NCBI GenBank assembly: GCA_964370815.1
Contig: CAYJKQ010000009.1
Location: forward strand, 28,036 to 92,035
Length of the DNA: 64,000 bases
Direction of reading: 5' to 3'
Origin: UBA12087 sp964370815
GTDB taxonomy: Bacteria; Chloroflexota; Anaerolineae; Anaerolineales; Villigracilaceae
Positions 7,366-15,791 of this stretch are shown here, one piece after another. The notes below the pieces were generated by a model that made no database searches, had not been told where the DNA came from, and saw only the letters and a list, made by a program, of their open reading frames with translations. The translations under genes were made by a program, and so were the position numbers. The stretch's first letter is position 1. Every line of letters begins with the position of its first letter.

Positions 7366-9423
7366 TTATTTTCCGTAGTTGAACCAGATCTGAGCGCCGC
7401 CCCTGAACCGACCCACCACCACATCCAGGTCACCATCGCCATCCAGGTCTCCAAGGGTGGGTCTGCCGCTCATCTCGGATGGGCTTCCCATCCTTAAACC
7501 GCTGTCAAAGAATTGGCCATCCTGATAGAACCAGACTTCATTAGGGCGATCCATATTGGTGATGAAGATATCCAGGTCGCCATCCAGGTCAATGTCGCCC
7601 ACAACTAAGTGTGCGCCCATGGTTTCGAACAATACCTGCCCGCTGTCGCTGAACTGGCCGCTTCCATCGTTCCATAGCAAACGGCTGGGATTGCTGCCGG
7701 TATCGCGAAAACCATTGGCGATCAATGCATCCAGGTCGCCATCGGCGTCGAAATCGGCCAGCGCAATATCACTGACCGTTGCAAGGTTGTCATCCATCTG
7801 CCAGCCCAGGCTGAACTGCCCACTGCCGTCATTGAGCATCGCCACATACCCCTGTCCCCAGAGTTTACCGAAGTAGTCCACATCGCCATCGTCATCCAGG
7901 TCGCCCCAGGCGATGAAATCCTCGTCCAAAGAAAGCCCACTGTCACTGAAGTTTGCATGACCGTCGTTCAAGTAAACTTTATCAGGCATACCGCTCTCGG
8001 AATAATACAGGATATGGATGTCCACGAAGCCGTCTCCATTGAGGTCGAGCAGGTTAACGTCCGCGGCGCTGAAGCGGTCATCGTCAAAATCCTGCCCGCT
8101 GTCTGCAAACTGACCGTTGCCATCGTTCAGGTAGATTTTCGTGGACAGGATCGCCTGGTGGCAGACAATGACTGCATCCAGGTCCCCATCGCCGTCGAAA
8201 TCAGCCAGACCAACGCCGTGACCATATTGAGTCAACTCCTGGCCGGTGTTGACAAAGCCCCCCGATCCATTGTTCAGCCAGACCTGGGAAGTGGTTCTCA
8301 TCGGATCGGCAAATACCGCATCCAGGTCTCCATCTCCGTCCAGGTCTCCAAGACCAGCCTGCACGGTTTCAGCCAGGCCAAGATCCTGGTCACTTTCCAT
8401 GAAGGATATGCCTGGAATTGAACTAATGGGCATGCTCCAGGAAGGCCAAAGTTCATCGGAAGGGTCTTTCAACAGGGGATGCTGCCCGTTGCCGTCCGGG
8501 TTCATCAGGTAAATTTCAAAATTCCCGTCGCGTTGGGTCTGAAAAGCAATTTGAGCGCCATCTGGTGAAAAGACTGGATTTTCGTCAAACCCCGGGCTAT
8601 CAGTAAGCTGGTGAACATCGGTGCCATCTGCATTCATCAAAAAAACATCTGTATTGCGGGAGTTGGGAGCCAAGCCAGTAAAGGCGATCTGACCGCCATC
8701 CGGTGACCAGGTTGGGAAGAGTTCCCAATCCGGATCACTGGTCAAGGCCTGCTGATCACTACCGTCTGCATCCATCACGAAGATATCCCAATTGCCATTG
8801 CGGTCGGATGCAAAGGAGATCTGCAAACCATCCGGTGACCAATCAGCGAATTGGTCGTTGGCAGCATTCGTGGTCAGGCGGGTAAGATTTGTGCCATCCT
8901 GATCCATGCTGTAGATCTCAAAGAAACCATCCTCATCATAATCCGCATCGAACAGGATCTTGTTGCCATTCGGTGACCAGGATGGGTGATCTTCGCCAGC
9001 TTCGTTGTTTGTCAGCCGCTTTAAGTTGCTGCCATTAATATCCATTGTGTAAATTTCGTACTTAAGGTTGGGAAACCTGGGTTGAGGATCATGCCGGGCA
9101 GTCAGAAAAACGATCTGACGACCATCAGGAGAGATGGCAGGACTGTCATCAAATCCCAGGTCGTTCGTGAGCCGCATCAATCCACTGCCATCTGCGTTCA
9201 TTGTGTAGATCTCCGGGTTGCCATCCCGATCTGAGTAAAAAGCGATCACTCCGCTGGCAGGGACATCCATTACTTCTGTCGCTGTGACAGCAACTGGCAC
9301 TGGTGAAGAAGTATATTTTGGTATAGCTGGAGTATTTATTTGGGGAGTTGGTGTATTACTTGTACATACCACCAAAAAAAACACCAAACCTAAAACCAAC
9401 CAGGAGAAATTATTTTTATGCAT
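7366..9423 (-). CDS. Surface lipoprotein: PD40 propeller plus FG-GAP/VCBS repeats
   Basis: A 685-residue predicted lipoprotein. The signal peptide ends at Cys20 (FFLVV-C). Residues of about 60-330 hold seven TolB/PD40 repeats of the pattern 'DxxIYxMNADGSGxxRLT…SPDGxQI'. Residues of about 345-685 hold FG-GAP/VCBS repeats, each with a Ca-binding 'DLDGDGDLD' loop. Two propellers, one after the other, on a lipid anchor suggest a surface adhesion or polysaccharide-binding protein. The start is set at 9423, where GAAGGA lies eight bases upstream. The DNA of the FG-GAP half is internally repetitive (GACCTGGATGG-type units). Confidence 0.85.
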   Translation of the reverse strand: MHKNNFSWLVLGLVFFLVVCTSNTPTPQINTPAIPKYTSSPVPVAVTATEVMDVPASGVIAFYSDRDGNPEIYTMNADGSGLMRLTNDLGFDDSPAISPDGRQIVFLTARHDPQPRFPNLKYEIYTMDINGSNLKRLTNNEAGEDHPSWSPNGNKILFDADYDEDGFFEIYSMDQDGTNLTRLTTNAANDQFADWSPDGLQISFASDRNGNWDIFVMDADGSDQQALTSDPDWELFPTWSPDGGQIAFTGLAPNSRNTDVFLMNADGTDVHQLTDSPGFDENPVFSPDGAQIAFQTQRDGNFEIYLMNPDGNGQHPLLKDPSDELWPSWSMPISSIPGISFMESDQDLGLAETVQAGLGDLDGDGDLDAVFADPMRTTSQVWLNNGSGGFVNTGQELTQYGHGVGLADFDGDGDLDAVIVCHQAILSTKIYLNDGNGQFADSGQDFDDDRFSAADVNLLDLNGDGFVDIHILYYSESGMPDKVYLNDGHANFSDSGLSLDEDFIAWGDLDDDGDVDYFGKLWGQGYVAMLNDGSGQFSLGWQMDDNLATVSDIALADFDADGDLDALIANGFRDTGSNPSRLLWNDGSGQFSDSGQVLFETMGAHLVVGDIDLDGDLDIFITNMDRPNEVWFYQDGQFFDSGLRMGSPSEMSGRPTLGDLDGDGDLDVVVGRFRGGAQIWFNYGK

Positions 9424-9505
9424 TGAATTATCCTTCATCGCAATCTGCGTTTAGAAAAGAAGCTCAATAATTCTGGATTATCTGTTTTCCTGCCAGGAAA
9501 ATTGA

Positions 9506-10186
9506 TCAGGCTGCGATCACCTCCTGGCGCTCCAACACGCCAGCCGGGCAGAACAGGCGCACATGCTCCAGTATCTTACCCAGTTGCGCTTGAACCGATT
9601 CGGCTGGCACACCCTCCGGGGCATAAGCCACATAAAGCACGTGCGTGGTCTGCGCTGAGATCGGGGAGCGCTCATCCTGCCCATAGAGGATCGAGCAAGC
9701 CACGCCCTGTGTATCGCGCATGATCATGTCCCCGGCCTGCAAGGCTTTGGGGTTGCCAGCCATGCGGATCATCTGGTCTCCGGCGCGTGCGACATCCATA
9801 CGAAGCGGTCCGTGCAATTTACCAGCATCATGACCGGCTGTAAGCACCAGGGTTTCCACTTCTGCCATGAAATTCGCATCCACCAGTGGGCTGATGTTGG
9901 GCAGATTTTTGCTCTTCAAGACAAGCGACTCAAGCTGCAGCAAAACATGATAGGTTTTGTCAAAGCGTTTGTAATAGCGTCCATAAGCCGACATGAGTGG
10001 CAGGGATTGAAAATCCTGGCGCGCATAGCCCTGGTAGCGTTCCCGCAGGCGTGCCTCGACCTGGCGCTTGCGCTGCTCCAACCCGGCAGAAGGCAGGTGA
10101 TTATCCAGGCCTGAAATTTCCAGAAGACCGATATTGGCCCCCGGGTGCGCTGTGCGCCATTCATCGCTGGCTGAGATAATTAACAT
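9506..10186 (-). CDS. B3/B4 tRNA-binding-domain protein (COG3382-like)
   Basis: A 226-residue stand-alone B3/B4 domain protein, the fold found inside the phenylalanyl-tRNA synthetase beta chain. Typical segments are 'PGANIGLLEISGL' near the start, 'YYKRFDKTYHVLLQLESL', the 'ISPLVDANFMAEVETLVLTAGHD' region and 'CSILYGQDERSPIS'. Free-standing members are proposed to bind or edit tRNA or amino acids, but this is not settled. ATG at 10186 is chosen because GGAG lies six bases upstream. The gene follows the GNAT gene on the minus strand; a second, deleted copy of this pair survives at 7072-7353. Confidence 0.8.
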   Translation of the reverse strand: MLIISASDEWRTAHPGANIGLLEISGLDNHLPSAGLEQRKRQVEARLRERYQGYARQDFQSLPLMSAYGRYYKRFDKTYHVLLQLESLVLKSKNLPNISPLVDANFMAEVETLVLTAGHDAGKLHGPLRMDVARAGDQMIRMAGNPKALQAGDMIMRDTQGVACSILYGQDERSPISAQTTHVLYVAYAPEGVPAESVQAQLGKILEHVRLFCPAGVLERQEVIAA

Positions 10187-10278
10187 GGTCAACTCCAAAC
10201 TTCAATATGTCAAAAAAATCACATATGCACCAATGCCATCTCCTTTAGACGGGGTTGTATGGCTGATTTTGTACTCAA

Positions 10279-11223
10279 CTATTCTTCATCCGGGATCCAC
10301 TCTTTGATCCAGGTATCTGTGACTGCACAGGTTTGCATCACCGACCGGTAGAGCGCATCGGATGGTTCATCGGTAGCGGTTTCGAAAACACGCTCGCAGC
10401 CCAAATGCTTTAAGCGCCGCATGCCTTCAATAATGACGGCTTTACCCAGGCCGCGCCGCCAGTGGTCGGCTGCCGTGCCAACCAGCACGCATACCGCGCT
10501 ACGGGTATAGTCATCATAGGATATTGTGCAGAAGGCAGCGATCTCTCCTTGTGGAGCAACCGCCACAATATCCAGATCACGGCGATAGAGAGGGGTGAAC
10601 TGGATATTGCGGTACCAGGAAACATCCGTATCGAAATTCTCATCCGGCTCATCAGCGTGGAAAGCACGCCAGGAAGCCCAACTGCGGGCTGGATGTTCAG
10701 CCTCGTCCCCCATCGAACGGATCTGATATCCAGCAGGGACAGGCGCATCCGGTAAAGGAGCATCCAGGTCCCGCCGCCAGTGATGCGCCCATCCGGATCT
10801 TTTTTCAAAGCCCCTGCGGGACAGGGTCTCCTGGCGTTGGGTGTCGTCGCTTAGAACCGGAACATACAGGATACGCTTTCCAGCTTTCGTCCAATCCGAA
10901 TGATTTTTTTCGGCGTAGGCAAAGATCTCATCTTCCAGTTCGGGTGAGCGGTAGTGGGGGTGAATGTGCAGGCGGATCTCATCGTGACAGATCGGGTGGA
11001 GTACAGCGGCAAGCTGCCCGTCCGCAGTTTCCCACAGGGTGGTAACCCGCTCTGGTAAATCACACAGCTGACAATTCATAATGAAGTGCCAGCGCCAATG
11101 GTCCAGACGGGCTACGTGCCAGCTAAGTTCAAGTCGATCGTTAAGCAGAAACACTTCCCGCAAAAAATTCCGGATGCGCCAGTAATCTGCTTCACCGGTG
11201 TAATTTTGCATATTAATTTTCAT
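10279..11223 (-). CDS. GNAT-family N-acetyltransferase
   Basis: A 314-residue protein with the GNAT acetyl-CoA fold in its C-terminal half: 'IAAFCTISYDDYTRSAVCVLVGTAADHWRRGLGKAVIIEGMRRLKHLG', in which 'RRGLGKAV' is the pyrophosphate-binding motif A (R/Q-x-x-G-x-G/A). The N-terminal half resembles another, degenerate GNAT fold. The acceptor is unknown. I placed the start at ATG 11223 because the relic copy at 7353 begins at the equivalent codon (MKLTMQ versus MKINMQ). It is followed by the B3/B4 gene in the same orientation. Confidence 0.85.
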   Translation of the reverse strand: MKINMQNYTGEADYWRIRNFLREVFLLNDRLELSWHVARLDHWRWHFIMNCQLCDLPERVTTLWETADGQLAAVLHPICHDEIRLHIHPHYRSPELEDEIFAYAEKNHSDWTKAGKRILYVPVLSDDTQRQETLSRRGFEKRSGWAHHWRRDLDAPLPDAPVPAGYQIRSMGDEAEHPARSWASWRAFHADEPDENFDTDVSWYRNIQFTPLYRRDLDIVAVAPQGEIAAFCTISYDDYTRSAVCVLVGTAADHWRRGLGKAVIIEGMRRLKHLGCERVFETATDEPSDALYRSVMQTCAVTDTWIKEWIPDEE

Positions 11224-11258
11224 GGGTTGTTCCACGGTTGTAAGCTGATAGGATTAGG

Positions 11259-11675
11259 CTAGAGCTTTTTTTGAAGAAAAAAGCGTTGATGTCCCGGTGG
11301 GAAATTCTGGAGCTCTCCAAAGAAATAATATCCGTGTTTTTTGTAGAAGTTTGGAGCCTGAAAACTGAAGGTGTCCAGATAGGCATTCCTGGCACCGCGT
11401 TTGCGGGCTTCTTCTTCGGCAAGTTCCAAAAGTTGCTGCCCATAACCCTGGCCGCGCAGATCTTCCCTTATCCACATCAGATCGATATATAACCAATCCC
11501 AATAGGTTGCCCCGATAACCCCGCCAACGATTTCCTTTTTCGGTCCTTGAATTACAAAACACAGGGTTTTTCCACTATCATCCCCGGCTTGCTGCTTGTT
11601 GTACGCACTGATACCGCTTCCAATAATCCCCCACTCCGGTTTTTCAGTGAAAACGATCTCATAATCTTTGTTCAT
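11259..11675 (-). CDS. GNAT-family N-acetyltransferase, small
   Basis: A 138-residue single-domain GNAT acetyltransferase. The acetyl-CoA motif is 'REDLRGQGYGQQLLELAEEEA' region (RGQGYG, about residues 74-79), preceded by the beta-strand 'YIDLMWI' and followed by 'AYLDTFSFQAPNFYKKHGY', the usual C-terminal motif B. AAAGGAGG lies eight bases before the ATG, so the start is secure. It lies upstream of the larger GNAT gene in the same direction with a 35-base gap. Substrate unknown. Confidence 0.9.
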   Translation of the reverse strand: MNKDYEIVFTEKPEWGIIGSGISAYNKQQAGDDSGKTLCFVIQGPKKEIVGGVIGATYWDWLYIDLMWIREDLRGQGYGQQLLELAEEEARKRGARNAYLDTFSFQAPNFYKKHGYYFFGELQNFPPGHQRFFLQKKL

Positions 11676-11765
11676 AGTTTTCCTCCTTTTTAAAAACTAA
11701 AATATTTTGGTTCCTGCCCAGTACCTTTTGGCAGGTAAATTAACGATCTGAAATAAATTGATAAC

Positions 11766-12581
11766 TTAGTCCATGGCACTGATCTGCAGCACCTGTTCAC
11801 GCGACAATTTAGCCTGCCCATTATCAATGGCATCCAGGGTGGCCTCTGCCAGCAGAAAAGGTATTCTCACCAGGTACTGGTATGCTTTTTCCGGCATCAA
11901 TTTGAGCCCGGGTTTAACCAGGTCCAGGTGTTTACGGGCATAGGCAGACATGTCCTTCAGGGACCAACCGTGGGGGAAGAAATCAACTTTTCTTTGCAGA
12001 TCTTCCTGGCGATTACGTAAAATATTCACCAATTGCAAACCCCGACCGAAATTAACTGCACTGACCCGATCCAGTTGTGAGCCATCAAACCAGGCCCAAA
12101 TATCACTGATCAGCAGCCCCACCGCACCCGCCACGCTGAATGTATAACTATTCAGTTCAAGTTCGTCCTGGATCAACCAGTTTCTTTCAGCCCAATAAGC
12201 CATGCGATCTGCCATGCAGGCGGAGGCATCCACCAGGCGGGGAAGAATGTCAACAGGCGCATTCGAGAGCCAATCCTCCAGCCTGAGTGTCACTTCGGGC
12301 AGGATGGTCTTATACGGTTCAAAGAATCTGTCGAGATTCTGAAATTTGGTTTTGGAGCCCGGGAAGGAATATGCCTGTAAATTCGCGCTGACCTGATGCA
12401 ATAAATTTACTTTAGATTTAACTTCCAGAGAAACATGATCTTCAATTTCATCCAGGGCGCGCATGCATAAATAGGCAATTGAGATAGACTGCTGCAATTT
12501 TTCCGGTAAAAATGAAATTGGAATTGCAAAAGTGCGGCTGGTTTCTTTAAGGACCCGATGGATATCTGTTTGAATTGACAT
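11766..12581 (-). CDS. Squalene/phytoene synthase family protein
   Basis: A 271-residue member of the trans-isoprenyl head-to-head synthase family, which condenses two prenyl diphosphates. The first Asp-rich motif is 'MRALDEIEDH' (about residues 41-50), a DxxxD site. The second is 'LQLVNILRNRQEDLQR', where the family normally has NILRDVxED. Here the first Asp of the second motif is Asn, which should weaken one Mg site. 'SRTFAIPISFLPEKL' at the N-terminus is also typical. The ATG is preceded by AAGGAAA. There are no other isoprenoid genes beside it. It may be a squalene synthase or an altered homologue with reduced activity. Confidence 0.82.
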   Translation of the reverse strand: MSIQTDIHRVLKETSRTFAIPISFLPEKLQQSISIAYLCMRALDEIEDHVSLEVKSKVNLLHQVSANLQAYSFPGSKTKFQNLDRFFEPYKTILPEVTLRLEDWLSNAPVDILPRLVDASACMADRMAYWAERNWLIQDELELNSYTFSVAGAVGLLISDIWAWFDGSQLDRVSAVNFGRGLQLVNILRNRQEDLQRKVDFFPHGWSLKDMSAYARKHLDLVKPGLKLMPEKAYQYLVRIPFLLAEATLDAIDNGQAKLSREQVLQISAMD

Positions 12582-12726
12582 GGCTTTCCTTCGTTACATT
12601 CTACTAACGGTCGGCTGACAGGTTGTGCGGGCTTCGAATATACAGGTCATCATTGATCTCTATAATATTATCGCATATTTTTGGAACTTAACATTGGCAA
12701 AGCCAGGGGATATCCCATCAAGGTCG

Positions 12727-13845
12727 TTATGTAAAGAGCTTTCTTGTGATCCATTTTTGATGGATACCCAGGATGAAATTCTGGGCGGGTTTCTCTATTA
12801 AAAAGAATGAAACGATCGCGACCAGGATCAGGAGGAAAAAGAATACAAAAAAATCAACATCCTGACTCATTCCCAAATTTACTGTCAGATAATTGGAGAT
12901 ATGACCGCTATAGTAAATATGGAAGGGTAATTGAAAGATGTACAATGAATAAGAGATCTTACCCAGGAAGACCAGGACAGGCAGGGATAGTGCCCTGGTG
13001 ATGATATTCCTGGAAAATGCGAGGCTCAAGATCAGCAGCTGCAAGGGCAGTGAATAAAAACTTGCCCCAAACGCCAGGGGAACTCCAGCAATTCTCGGCA
13101 GGCTTTCCGGAAATTGAAGGAGATAGAAATTCAGCAGCAATGAAAAAACCAACAACAATGTTGGAATGATCCCGGACTGATCGAACCTGTTTATATTCTT
13201 TACATAAATATATCCACCGGAGATGCCCAGAAAAAAGCTGCATAAGTGAACAAGAGGAAAATAAAACATCAGGTCATGGGAAACAGACGGAAAGCCGGTA
13301 TAAAAACCTGACCGCATTAAGGTATTGAGAGTGGCTTGCGTGAGAATATAAAAAAGGACTGCCAGGATCACCAGGTTCTTCCAGGAGATATTACTTTTCT
13401 TGATAGTCCATAAGATGAAGGGAAAGATCAGGTAGAAAAAGACCTGCACGGATAAAGCCCAGCCAGGGTAATTCAGTGATAACGGATAGGGAGGAAACCA
13501 GGTTTGGAAAAATGTAACATTAAGCAAGGCAGCTTTCCAGCCATTCATCGTGCTGGTTGCGCTATAAGTCCAGTACAGGATCATTCCCAGGGCGATCCAA
13601 TAGACAGGGGCTATCCTGGCGAAACGGGCTATATAAAAGTCGCTTATTCTCCTGTTTTCTTTATGGTAGTAAGCAACCATCAATACAAATCCTGTTAATA
13701 CAAAGAAAAAAGATAAGATCTGCGGTCCGGCAGTGAGCAGGGGGCTGGCAGCTTTTGCCAGTTGTGTCCTGCCTCCATAATGGAACATAATAACAATGAT
13801 GGCGGCAAAAAATCGCAGAAAACCGATCGAATCTATTCTTTTCAT
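12727..13845 (-). CDS. Acyltransferase 3 (OafA/NodX-like) membrane protein
   Basis: A 372-residue integral membrane O-acyltransferase of the acyltransferase-3 family. It starts with the characteristic 'DSIGFLRFFAAIIVIMFHY' region (His at about residue 22), then about ten membrane helices, including the conserved 'LTGFVLMVAYY' and 'NYPGWALSVQVFFYLIFPF' segments (the W-S/V-E-like site). These enzymes move acyl groups from a cytoplasmic donor to sugars of surface polysaccharides. ATG at 13845 has AGGA ten bases upstream; the in-frame TTG at 13875 is less likely. It stands alone. Confidence 0.9.
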   Translation of the reverse strand: MKRIDSIGFLRFFAAIIVIMFHYGGRTQLAKAASPLLTAGPQILSFFFVLTGFVLMVAYYHKENRRISDFYIARFARIAPVYWIALGMILYWTYSATSTMNGWKAALLNVTFFQTWFPPYPLSLNYPGWALSVQVFFYLIFPFILWTIKKSNISWKNLVILAVLFYILTQATLNTLMRSGFYTGFPSVSHDLMFYFPLVHLCSFFLGISGGYIYVKNINRFDQSGIIPTLLLVFSLLLNFYLLQFPESLPRIAGVPLAFGASFYSLPLQLLILSLAFSRNIITRALSLPVLVFLGKISYSLYIFQLPFHIYYSGHISNYLTVNLGMSQDVDFFVFFFLLILVAIVSFFLIEKPAQNFILGIHQKWITRKLFT

Positions 13846-14021
13846 TAATGGATTTCCTGAGAGGATTTTCCTCAATTTACTTTTATTCAGGACGATAACA
13901 ATGGCTGCACCTGGTGGATGTTATCTTGGATTATAAATTAATTGATGGCAGTGGTGATCGAATAGAATTCATCTCGTTTGAAAAAGGTTGCATTGTTTAC
14001 AGAGCCTGATGACCAAAAGGC

Positions 14022-14083
14022 GCAGGTTGGGTTGAGTGGTTCTGACAAAAGCAATGCAATAAAATGTCACAACGAAACCCAAC
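14022..14083 (+). repeat. Family A repeat unit, 62 bp
   Basis: A 62-bp unit starting GCAGGTTGGGTTGAG and ending GAAACCCAAC. The ends form an imperfect inverted repeat (GTTGGGT/ACCCAAC). Its interior is diverged from other copies. Confidence 0.7.
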
Positions 14084-14107
14084 AAAAAGAGCTTATAAAT
14101 AATCTAC

Positions 14108-14160
14108 CGTCCCGAAGGTTTGGAGATAGGTGTGACTGATCGGAAGGAACCTTCGGGACG
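14108..14160. terminator. Family C hairpin with 13-bp stem
   Basis: CGTCCCGAAGGTT at 14108-14120 pairs perfectly with AACCTTCGGGACG at 14148-14160 across a 27-nt loop, followed by CTTTTCTG on the plus strand. It resembles the left part of the repeats at 51716 and 52512. It may act as a terminator, but its relatives suggest a mobile or REP-like repeat. Confidence 0.6.
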
Positions 14161-14177
14161 CTTTTCTGCCAGCAGGT

Positions 14178-14239
14178 GTAGGTTGGGTTGAGCGTATCAA
14201 GGGTTGCCAATATCAACATGCAACAGAGCGAAACCCAAC
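14178..14239 (+). repeat. Family A repeat unit, 62 bp
   Basis: Starts GTAGGTTGGGTTGAGCGTAT and ends AGCGAAACCCAAC. It matches the copy at 34323-34384 closely along its whole length, including the central GGGTTGCCAA/GGGTCGCCAA segment. Confidence 0.8.
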
Positions 14240-14271
14240 CTGCCAATGATCTGTAAGCGCTGGCTGGTTCG

Positions 14272-14478
14272 TTAGAGCAAATGAATTGCACCGGCGGGAC
14301 AAACCTTCAGGCACAGTGAACAGCCCAGGCACATGGAGGCTCTGGTGTCCGGCAGTTCATAAGGAGCTGACTGGGTGACCACTTTCCTTTCGCAAACCAG
14401 CATTACTTTGCAAATGCCGTCCGGGCAAAGTTGAGGATCGCAAACGTGGTAATCAATGACAACAGTTTTTTTAGGCAT
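14272..14478 (-). CDS. Small 4Fe-4S ferredoxin-like protein
   Basis: A 68-residue iron-sulfur protein. The C-terminus has a classic 4Fe-4S site, CLGCSLCLKVCP (about residues 50-61). The N-terminal half has another Cys cluster (C13, C18, C23, C29) spaced less regularly, which could hold a second cluster or replace the usual CxxCxxCxxxCP. It probably carries electrons in the cytoplasm. The start overlaps the end of the upstream amidohydrolase-like gene by 8 bases, so the two are translated together and may form a functional pair. Confidence 0.8.
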   Translation of the reverse strand: MPKKTVVIDYHVCDPQLCPDGICKVMLVCERKVVTQSAPYELPDTRASMCLGCSLCLKVCPAGAIHLL

Positions 14479-15151
14479 CTCTTTCGTCTGGCTGGTTCTG
14501 TTCCACAGCCCTGGTCAATTCATCCTTAAAATCCACCAATATTCCCTTGAGCACTTCTGCCAGCAGCTCACAAAACACGAGGTATTCCAGCCTGGATTCC
14601 CTCAGCGGACGCGGTAATTCAATGTGGAACGCCACCCACCCTGGCGAAGTGATACTTGCTGTTTGAGTGGCTCTAAAATAGATGTCCTTAAAATCCCCCG
14701 AGATGGAATAGCCTCGCAGCAAGGGTGCTTTAACCAAACCGACCCTTAATCGATCTGCCAATTCCTTCGACCAAAAATTCCTTTCCAGGCTACCGGAAGA
14801 TATTTCAATGTCAAAGCGGGCTAAATTGCGACTGTGCCCGTGTATTTCAACCAGGATCCCGGGTTCCAGGGATTGAATTATTTTCAAGTAATCACTGCTC
14901 TTATGCTTGTTGACGTCCATAAAGTAATTGCAGGCGATGACGGCGGGGCAGTTGAGCAGGTCAGCCAGGGCAACCCCCAGGAAACCGGTATTCTCATCGG
15001 AAGCCGGATGTTCCTGGTTGGGAAGTTTGAGCACACCCAGTGGAGCGTGGTGAGGCACGCCGATCACGATCTCTTTGCGATGCCCGGGGGTGAACAGGAG
15101 GATGGAATTAATCTCATCCTTCAGGATGTTTTCATGTTGTATCAGGTTCAT
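14471..15151 (-). CDS. Uncharacterised protein with N-formylglutamate-amidohydrolase-like motifs
   Basis: A 226-residue protein without obvious membrane segments. Visible motifs are 'IGVPHHAPLG' (about residues 31-40), 'SDENTGFLG' and 'GILVEIHGHSRN' (about 98-109). Their order, H-H, then E/D-NTG, then E-x-HGHS, recalls the zinc-binding layout of N-formylglutamate amidohydrolases, but overall similarity looks weak. It starts three bases after the stop of the DinB gene and overlaps the ferredoxin gene by 8 bases, so all three appear to be in one operon. I treat the hydrolase idea as a hypothesis only. Confidence 0.5.
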   Translation of the reverse strand: MNLIQHENILKDEINSILLFTPGHRKEIVIGVPHHAPLGVLKLPNQEHPASDENTGFLGVALADLLNCPAVIACNYFMDVNKHKSSDYLKIIQSLEPGILVEIHGHSRNLARFDIEISSGSLERNFWSKELADRLRVGLVKAPLLRGYSISGDFKDIYFRATQTASITSPGWVAFHIELPRPLRESRLEYLVFCELLAEVLKGILVDFKDELTRAVEQNQPDERDA

Positions 15152-15154
15152 TAA

Positions 15155-15739
15155 TTATCCGAAGACCACACCCAACAGGCTGGCAATGGTCTCGATCTCA
15201 CCCAAATGCTGGAAAGGATGGGTCAGACCGTAGGTCATCAGGCACTTGCCTTTTGACCAGCCCGTATAATTTTGAATGAAGCCTTCCGGATCCGTGTATG
15301 CCAGGCCTTCATCCACGATGACTTTGCGGACATGCGACTCCTGCAGGGTGGCTTCAAGGTCGATCTGGTCGATGTCTGCCAGGATCTGATGCGTGCGCAC
15401 CTGGACAGCCTGCGAATATTCCCGCAGGGCTGGCAGGTCAACCATCTGGCTGAGCTCATCCACTCCAGCCAGGGTCATCTCGCCACCGTTATGCCGCCAG
15501 GGCACCTTCATGCGCCGCATCCAGTCACCTTCATCCAGGACCTGGGATCTGTCCATCACGAAGCGGTTCAAACCGGCATCTTCCACGCGCGTCAGGTGCC
15601 ACAAGATCCAGGCGATCGAGTTGACCCGGGGATGCGGGCGCTGGCGCATCAGGTCTGGCGGGACGGTATCCCAGATACCCGCCAGGTAAAAATCATAGAG
15701 TACATCGTATCGCAGTAGAAATAATCGGGTCATGGCCAT
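15155..15739 (-). CDS. DinB-superfamily protein
   Basis: A DinB/YfiT-type four-helix protein of about 194 residues. The family hallmark is a three-His metal site; candidates are the His in 'SIAWILWHLTRVEDAG', and two in the C-terminal helix 'YGLTHPFQHLGEIET'. Members include thiol S-transferases and many enzymes of unknown role. I selected ATG 15739, with GGAG eight bases upstream, over a GTG at 15799 that overlaps the preceding gene and lacks a well-spaced site. It lies between a second DinB-like gene and the amidohydrolase-like gene in the same direction. Confidence 0.85.
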   Translation of the reverse strand: MAMTRLFLLRYDVLYDFYLAGIWDTVPPDLMRQRPHPRVNSIAWILWHLTRVEDAGLNRFVMDRSQVLDEGDWMRRMKVPWRHNGGEMTLAGVDELSQMVDLPALREYSQAVQVRTHQILADIDQIDLEATLQESHVRKVIVDEGLAYTDPEGFIQNYTGWSKGKCLMTYGLTHPFQHLGEIETIASLLGVVFG

Positions 15740-15791
15740 GGGGTTGTCTCCAAAAAGATCCTTGATACAAGTGTGCCAGGTAAGCAGGGTG

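Larger units (their letters stand above)
13846..14271. other. Gene-free stretch with two family A repeats and a hairpin
   Basis: No gene is visible in these 426 bases. They hold two family A units (14022-14083 and 14178-14239, both with GTAGGTTGGGT at the left end) and, between them, a family C hairpin (14108-14160). The 13846-14020 part shows nothing recognisable. Confidence 0.7.
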
